Assembly (NCBI GenBank): GCA_035591015.1
Contig: JAXIUW010191179.1
Coordinates: forward strand, 1 to 12,077
Source: Cephalothrix simula
Lineage: Eukaryota; Nemertea; Palaeonemertea; Archinemertea; Cephalotrichidae
DNA: 12,077 bases
Reading direction: 5' to 3'
Shown piece after piece: positions 7,401-12,077 of this stretch. Under the pieces are notes generated by a model. It did not search any database, was not told the DNA's origin, and saw nothing but the letters and a program-made list of their open reading frames with translations. Numbering within the stretch: the stretch's first letter is position 1; each line of letters starts with the position of its first letter. The position numbers were made by a program, and so were the translations under genes.

Positions 7401-10400
7401 AAGTAGTCCGGACACTCTATCCATTCCAGGACTTGGTAGTCCACCGTCTGACATTTCCGAAGCATCTCTTCGCTTGATGAAGAAGAGTGTAAGTAAAAGA
7501 GATGTCAAGATTAAAAAGGAAGAAGCAAAAATTTCCTCTCTCAATGAAAAAAATGAGGCTGAAAAAAACTTGTCCATGTCGACTAATGAAAGTAATGAGG
7601 CTGACAAAAAATTGTCCATGTCGACTAATGAAAGTAATGAGGCTGACAAAAAATTGTCAATTCCAACTAATGAAAGTAATGAGGCTGACAAAAAATTGTC
7701 AATTCCAACTAATGAAAGTGATGAGGCTGACAATAACTTGTCAACTAATGAAATTTGTGAGGCTGACAAAAGCTTGTCAAGTCAAACTAATGAAAGTATT
7801 AAAATTGTTAAAGATGACATTAAAAAAGAGTCTAATAATGATCCTGATATTAAAGAAGGAATGATTGAACGAGAGTCATCCCCTAAACCAGGTGTTCGGG
7901 CAGATAAGATTGCTCCAAGTGATACCGATATGGTATCCGAAAATGATACTTCAGGTGTTATTGGCATAACAAATGGTAATAATAACGATATGGAAATAAA
8001 AATTGATAAATTGTCCGAAGCTTCAAATCTTATCTCTTACCCTGATTACTTAGTGATTGAGGATATATCAGATGATGAGGATGAAACACCACATATTATT
8101 GAAATAGAAAATGTATCTCATTCTGATAATGAAATGAAATATTCCCCGGCAGATTTAAAAGACGAAGAGAGTGCTATTGGGGATGGCGTTATTAAGCCTC
8201 AATTTATTGAAAATGTTGAAGACTGTAGTATTATTTCGGTACTAGATAAGTGCGAGAAATCAGTTGACGAGGTCATAAAAAATAAGGATTTCACTATCGA
8301 AGAATCATATAATGAAGTTCATTTACCATCTTTTGACTCAAAAGAACCGCACGTAGTGCCTATTGATTTGACGGAACCTTCACCTCCTGTTGATGTTATT
8401 GAAGTGAATGCAGCTAAGTTGCTGCCAATTGATGAAGCTAATTTACCGCCTCTTGATGCGAATGATGTTCATTTACCGCCTGTTCATTTGAATGAAACTA
8501 ATTCACATGAATTTACAGAAACCGATAATACACAGCAAAATAATTCTGCCATATCTCCTTCATGTGAATTTTTTGATAATGAAGTTACAAGGTCTATTGA
8601 TGCTGACAAAGAAGTAAATAAGAAGGATTTACCGCAATACTTCACTCGTAAAGAAGTAGTTTCTGCAAAAACCTCCAATGCATATAATTATTGGATAAAT
8701 AGTGAAAGAACAAGTTACCATGTCGACCTTGGTGTCGTTAGACAAAACAATGAAGCGAATGAAGAAAGAGCTGAAAATCTTGAAGAAATTGGTGAATCCT
8801 ATCCAGAAAAGTATCCAGAATCTAATGCTTCAGTTTCTATTTCGTTAGGTACGACAACGACAGCTAATACCACCGAACATTATTCTGAGTCAGTTTCATC
8901 CGGCTCTAGTATTGTCAGAGAAAAAACTTCTGAAATTCACGAAGACGAATCAACGTCATATAATGATAATGATTCCAGTTTATCAGATTTCAGAAAACCT
9001 TTTCGTTCCATTGTACCATATCCTTCTTCTGTTGATGCGAGTGAAACAACTTCAAATGTTAGTGTTCAAAATGTTTATAGATCTGATGGCTATCCAAATG
9101 TTACCGTGGATTTGCCTTCCTGTAACACAGATGTCCTTGATGCAGGACCTTCGAATATATTTCTTTTCACTGAGGATTTCAGAGATGAGCGAGAGAGACT
9201 AAATGACAATGAGAATTTTCATCATGATATTGATGAAAGAATATTTTCAAAAGTCCAAGAATCTGAAAGGTTTAATTGTTATCAAGATTCTGAAAATGAG
9301 AAACGTAATGATGACAAAATAATTATTGTAGCACTCCACTCTGAATCTCAGCACAGACTTGATTCTACTAAACCTAAATCATATGATTATTGGACCAGGA
9401 ATGATGCCACTTTGGATGGGAAAGAAGATGTGGATGATAGCGCTTCAGATAGTATTAATACTGAAGTTGCTAGGTTTAAATATGACGTTTCCATGGTAGA
9501 TGTAGGTTGTGATGAATCAGATATTGGTAATGATAGAGATTATCAGAGTGAAATTTGTGATACTCAGCAGTTGTATTCATTTGATGAAGGACTTTCTTCA
9601 GCTTCAGAGAACAAGGATGTAGCTGATGTAGCAGCAGAAAACCTTCATGATGGTCGAAATTTTGATGATGATATACCCCCACTACCTCCTAAAAAATTAC
9701 AATGTGATTATTTATCGACCTCTGTGTCAGATATACCATTGCCAATGGGTCCGTATGTTCCTCGCACAGTGGTGTCTGAAATAAGCAATAAACCATGCCC
9801 ATCAGCAGTCTCTCAGACTGAGGAAGACGTGCTAGATTTTAACTATGTTGATGATGAAATCTCGTCTAGTTCTCCGTTAGAGGCTATTCAAGAATCTACA
9901 CCCGATCGAGAAGATGGTGATGAATCACCTATTGCACTAAAAGTTACTTCAGAAAAGACTGATTCATTTGAGTTTCAAACGATAGTTCAAGATTCTTCCG
10001 AGGCATCAAGCTCATCAGATTCTCAAATCAAAAGCATTTGCAGCCCAAAAATTCACAGTAGTGCTGAACAACTATCAAAGGCTAAAACGCCCAACCGTCC
10101 AAAAGGTGTGGTCAAGCCATCCTTGGCTAAGATTTCGTCCTTCTTCAATAAAAAGCCTTCCGGAGTTATTGATATGCGCAAGAAGTTAAGTGGTGCTGAA
10201 CAAATGACGCTTCTACAGAAGTTGTACTCTCCTGTGAAACTGGCTGAGGTAGAAAAAGAAAAGAATGCAATCGAGTCATTGTATAGATGTAACTCTGTTC
10301 CCGAACGACCATCATCATCTAAATTGGCAATGAAGAGAAGAAAAACAATTGGTGACACTTCACCGAAATGTGGAGAAAAACTGTCGCCCTTCGCGCCAAA

Positions 10401-10690
10401 GAGTAGTGCAGCTATATGTTCTTCTGATTCTAGTCATAATGGTAAGGATTCTAGTCAGCTTGATGGAACTAGTTCTGATGATAGTCCAATATGTGAAAAA
10501 TCTCAAGATGATAGTCAAGGCTTCCGTAATGCCTTTCAACTTCTGCAAGACAGGCTGAAAAGTACACCTGGTGAAATTTCTTCTAAACCAAATAAACCTG
10601 CGTCAGATGCTGCTGGTGAAACTGAATCGGTACAGCCTGAAAAGGTGTTGCTAGGCTTCAACAAATTGAAAAAGCTGATAATGCCAGTCG
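4427..10690 (+). CDS. Giant exon of a disordered, motif-rich nuclear protein
   Basis: This single open exon of 6,264 nt codes for about 2,088 codons. The frame is fixed by its length and by the upstream exons. An internal ATG at 4447 (ACCATGC) is a possible alternative start and is residue 1 below. The family is not recognised. It opens with a His/Arg-rich segment (about 5-150). Four degenerate 33-aa units follow (about 257-365), then a basic NLS-like stretch (436-461, KNKPRKRP...RRRSPKERLKSK). Next are a duplicated DLSKAAE[FL]K (about 646-663), an RVSF PP1-docking motif (791-794) running into S-P-x-K sites (798-809), and six 14-aa tandem repeats (1033-1114). SUMO-interaction-like motifs lie at 194, 1202, 1306 and 1315, Y-N-Y-W and Y-D-Y-W at 1413 and 1646, a P-P-L-P-P-K-K motif near 1746, and a PIP-like LAKISSFF at 1893-1900. 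Helix-like ends lie at about 2025-2039 and 2066-2081. No signal peptide or membrane segment is seen. The exon stops at CGG|TAAGT-type donor (G|GTAAGT after 10690), so the C-terminus is elsewhere. Confidence 0.9.
5215..5541 (+). repeat. Degenerate 33-aa coding repeat, four units
   Basis: A core S-[LT]-x-[DE]-[LIV]-R-[SR] recurs: SLEEVRR (5215), SLGDLRS (5314), SLEDIRS (5413) and STTDLRS (5509). The spacing is 99, 99 and 96 nt. DTRDM precedes units two and three at 5287 and 5383. DNA identity is low, so the repeat is old and is held at the protein level. Confidence 0.7.
6382..6435 (+). repeat. 27-bp tandem duplication in the coding sequence
   Basis: GATTTATCAAAGGCAGC starts both copies (6382-6408 and 6409-6435). 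They encode DLSKAAEFK and DLSKAAELK and differ at two bases, suggesting a fairly recent duplication with probable helical content. Confidence 0.9.
7543..7803 (+). repeat. 42-bp (14-aa) coding minisatellite
   Basis: Six units start at 7543, 7585, 7627, 7669, 7711 and 7747, with a partial seventh from 7789. The consensus peptide is NESNEADKKLS[MI][SP]T. Unit five is 36 nt (12 aa), so it lost two codons in frame. Units two to four are nearly identical in DNA, with the third and fourth perfect copies. Outer units are more diverged, the pattern expected from expansion at the centre. Confidence 0.95.
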
Positions 10691-10836
10691 GTAAGTTCAC
10701 TGGTGTTGTTGGTGTTTTTTTCACAAGCATGAAAATTTCTAATTTTCATTAAAAAGGTTTTTGTTTTGGGATTCATTAGCATTGTAAGTGTGTGGTCCAT
10801 AATATGCTTTACGTTCGGCTTTTATATTTACTTGTA

Positions 10837-11010
10837 GTTTTGATACACTAATTTCCTAATACCTTCACTTTTCTTATTACGGTACTTTAGAATATATAAA
10901 AGATGTTAGTATTTAACTACACTGTTTTGATACACTAATTTCATAATACCTTCACTTTTCTTATTACGATACTTTAGAATATATAAGAGATGTTAGTATT
11001 TAACTACACT
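10837..11010. repeat. 87-bp tandem duplication, two copies
   Basis: Bases 10837-10923 and 10924-11010 are the same 87-bp unit with three substitutions: CCTAAT/CATAAT, ACGGTAC/ACGATAC and ATAAAAG/ATAAGAG. Both contain TTAGAATATATAA. A further GATATACTAAC word near 11073 recalls the unit but is not a third copy. Confidence 0.95.
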
Positions 11011-11266
11011 GTATGTTTTAATGTTACCATGACTGAGGGATTCCTTATTGCTAAAAGAATACGAATATCTGTGATATACTAACATTTTTTTATATACTGC
11101 AAAGCTTTTTTATATACTAAACTGAAGTTGATAAAAACCAATCAACTATGGTATAAAGGGTTACAATATAACTTTGTTATATATTAAATACTGCTTATTG
11201 CTTAGTGTTAAATATCCATTCACAGGAGGTGCGGTCCCTTGAACAGATATTAAATACCTCGTTTTA

Positions 11267-11785
11267 GCAAATGGATGGATGGAAAAATGGATGAGGCACA
11301 CTGGCACAGTAAAATGTATAAATTTTGCCCCCCCCCCCGTCGAGATCTCCTAAAAGGGGCAGCGGAACCCTTAACCCTATACATTTTTGGAAAGAGCATG
11401 AAATGTTACACACCATGGGAAGGTTTTTAATTTTTTGCCCCACCTGGTGGGCAGCGGTGGCGCAAAATGTGCAAAAAATTCTAAACTAGGTATGCTTGAT
11501 ATGCCAAACAACCTATTTTAGCTAGTTTTGGCCTAACCCGAACGATTCGAGGGGTTCCCTTAATATCCGACCACTAAAACTGGGACTTGGTCTATTTTCA
11601 ATTTTTTTGCAAATTTTGCGCCACCACTCCCAACCAGGTGGGGCAAAAAAAAACCCTCCCATGGTGTGTAACTTTTCATGCCCTTTGCAAATATGTAAGG
11701 GGTTCCGATGCACTTCTTGTAGATCTCGATGGAGGGCGAAATTTGTACATTTTACAGTGCTCATCCAATTTTTCCAACCATTTGT
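11267..11785. mobile_element. Foldback element of about 520 bp with arms near 200 bp
   Basis: The left arm (about 11267-11480) and right arm (about 11600-11785) are reverse complements over nearly their whole length, with indels. Matching blocks include GTTACACACCATGGGA, TTTGCCCCACCTGGT, GTGGCGCAAAAT, and CGAGATCT, plus outer CAAATGG and GGAAAAA words. The 120-base centre has no repeat or gene. Open frames of 80-96 codons across 11522-11897 are by-products of this element. It is non-autonomous; family unknown and no target duplication identified. A transcript would form a long double-stranded hairpin. Confidence 0.85.
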
Positions 11786-11805
11786 GTATGCAGTATATGT
11801 TTCTC

Positions 11806-11863
11806 GGGAGAAGATTGTGGGAAAAGATATAATTCCCTACGGGAATAGGCAGAATCTTCTCCC
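11806..11863. repeat. Nested perfect hairpins beside the foldback element
   Basis: GGGAGAAGATT (11806-11816) pairs perfectly with AATCTTCTCCC (11853-11863). Inside it, ATTCCC and GGGAAT (11832-11846) form a second perfect stem around a TAC loop. It starts about 20 bases after the larger foldback ends and may be part of the same insertion or a separate small element. Confidence 0.85.
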
Positions 11864-12029
11864 AAAAAAGGCTGGCAAGGGCCTTTGTTTAAAGTAAGCT
11901 TTTAATAAGCTAGCGTCTTTAATTCAATTCAGATCAGAAACCTTGCAGTACTGGTCGTTTAGTTGCTATTTGATAATAGAAATTTTAATTTATTTATTTT
12001 TAATTCGCCACATTATTTTCGGTTTTTAG

Positions 12030-12050
12030 TTAATTCATTGAATAAAAATG
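12030..12050 (+). CDS. Candidate 21-nt microexon
   Basis: A strong acceptor (CATTATTTTCGGTTTTTAG, ending 12029) and a strong donor (ATG|GTAAGA) enclose 21 bases. Entering in phase 1 from the long exon, they read Val (split codon), then NSLNKN, leaving one base in phase 1. Entry and exit phases match those of the exon at 4235 and the long exon. Microexons of this size occur in animals. Its AATAAA word could instead be a poly(A) signal, and such a short string may arise by chance. Confidence 0.3.
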
Positions 12051-12077
12051 GTAAGATAGTCTAAATGTTTGTAAAAA

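Larger units (their letters stand above)
10691..12029 (+). other. 3' flanking intron (or 3' part of a short isoform)
   Basis: It begins with a consensus donor, GTAAGT. Reading through instead adds about 20 residues to a TAA at 10750-10752, which overlaps ATTAAA, a variant poly(A) signal, with GTGTGTGG downstream near 10790. If the 21-nt exon at 12030 is real, this is one intron of 1,339 nt. It holds a tandem duplication, a foldback element and a nested hairpin, and no other supported exon. Confidence 0.5.

Noticed and set aside
7092-7769. 225-codon antisense open frame
   Set aside because: It mirrors the Ser/Asp-rich sense sequence and its 42-bp repeats, giving a repetitive Leu/Ser product. 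The sense strand is clearly the coding one.
7502-7864. 120-codon plus-strand frame inside the giant exon
   Set aside because: This is the +1 shadow of the 14-aa repeat array, so its own repetition is inherited from it.
11853-11893. Candidate exon between GGCAG and AAA|GTAAGC
   Set aside because: The frame would fit the giant exon's phase, but the acceptor has no pyrimidine tract and the sequence is half of a hairpin arm.
11522-11897. Open frames of 80-96 codons on both strands
   Set aside because: They follow the arms of the foldback element and show no family resemblance or splice context.
12040-12045. AATAAA as the poly(A) signal of the large gene
   Set aside because: It lies inside a stretch bounded by strong splice sites, 1.3 kb beyond a consensus donor, with no clear downstream GT-rich element before the window ends. 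It remains possible but unsupported.

Overview
The window is eukaryotic genomic DNA, most likely from an invertebrate animal. It is AT-rich, its coding parts are split by GT-AG introns, and its non-coding parts are crowded with short inverted-repeat (MITE-like or foldback) elements. I see no bacterial operon, no RNA gene and no recognisable viral or transposase protein. The lineage cannot be fixed from the sequence alone.

One plus-strand gene dominates. Its centre is a very long open exon (about 4427-10690, about 2,088 codons). It encodes a low-complexity, Ser/Asp/Glu/Lys-rich and probably disordered nuclear protein that I cannot assign to a named family. Two small exons lie just upstream (3595-3665 and 4235-4381). 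Both have good splice signals, and both join each other and the long exon in one reading frame. The long exon ends at a G|GTAAGT donor, so the real C-terminus lies beyond it. A 21-nt microexon with strong splice sites and the right phase (12030-12050) may be the next piece. Two weaker upstream candidates are a first exon overlapping a YY1-type AAAATGGCGGC site (1313-1345) and an exon at 2609-2740.

Within the protein I see candidate short linear motifs rather than folded domains. They include two PIP-box-like I-x-x-F-F motifs, three or four SUMO-interaction-like motifs, an RVSF PP1-docking motif followed at once by S-P-x-K sites, basic NLS-like clusters and a duplicated Y-N/D-Y-W motif. There are also several internal repeat families: about 33 aa x4, 14 aa x6, and 9 aa x2. 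Together these suggest a chromatin or genome-maintenance scaffold. That function is inferred from motifs only.

The rest is non-coding. Region 1-1312 holds a 30-bp direct duplication and two inverted-repeat elements. Region 1346-3594 holds a 42-bp inverted repeat, possible hAT-like termini and a perfect hairpin. Intron 3666-4234 is mostly one terminal-inverted-repeat element. Region 10691-12029 holds an 87-bp tandem duplication, a foldback element of about 520 bp and a nested hairpin.
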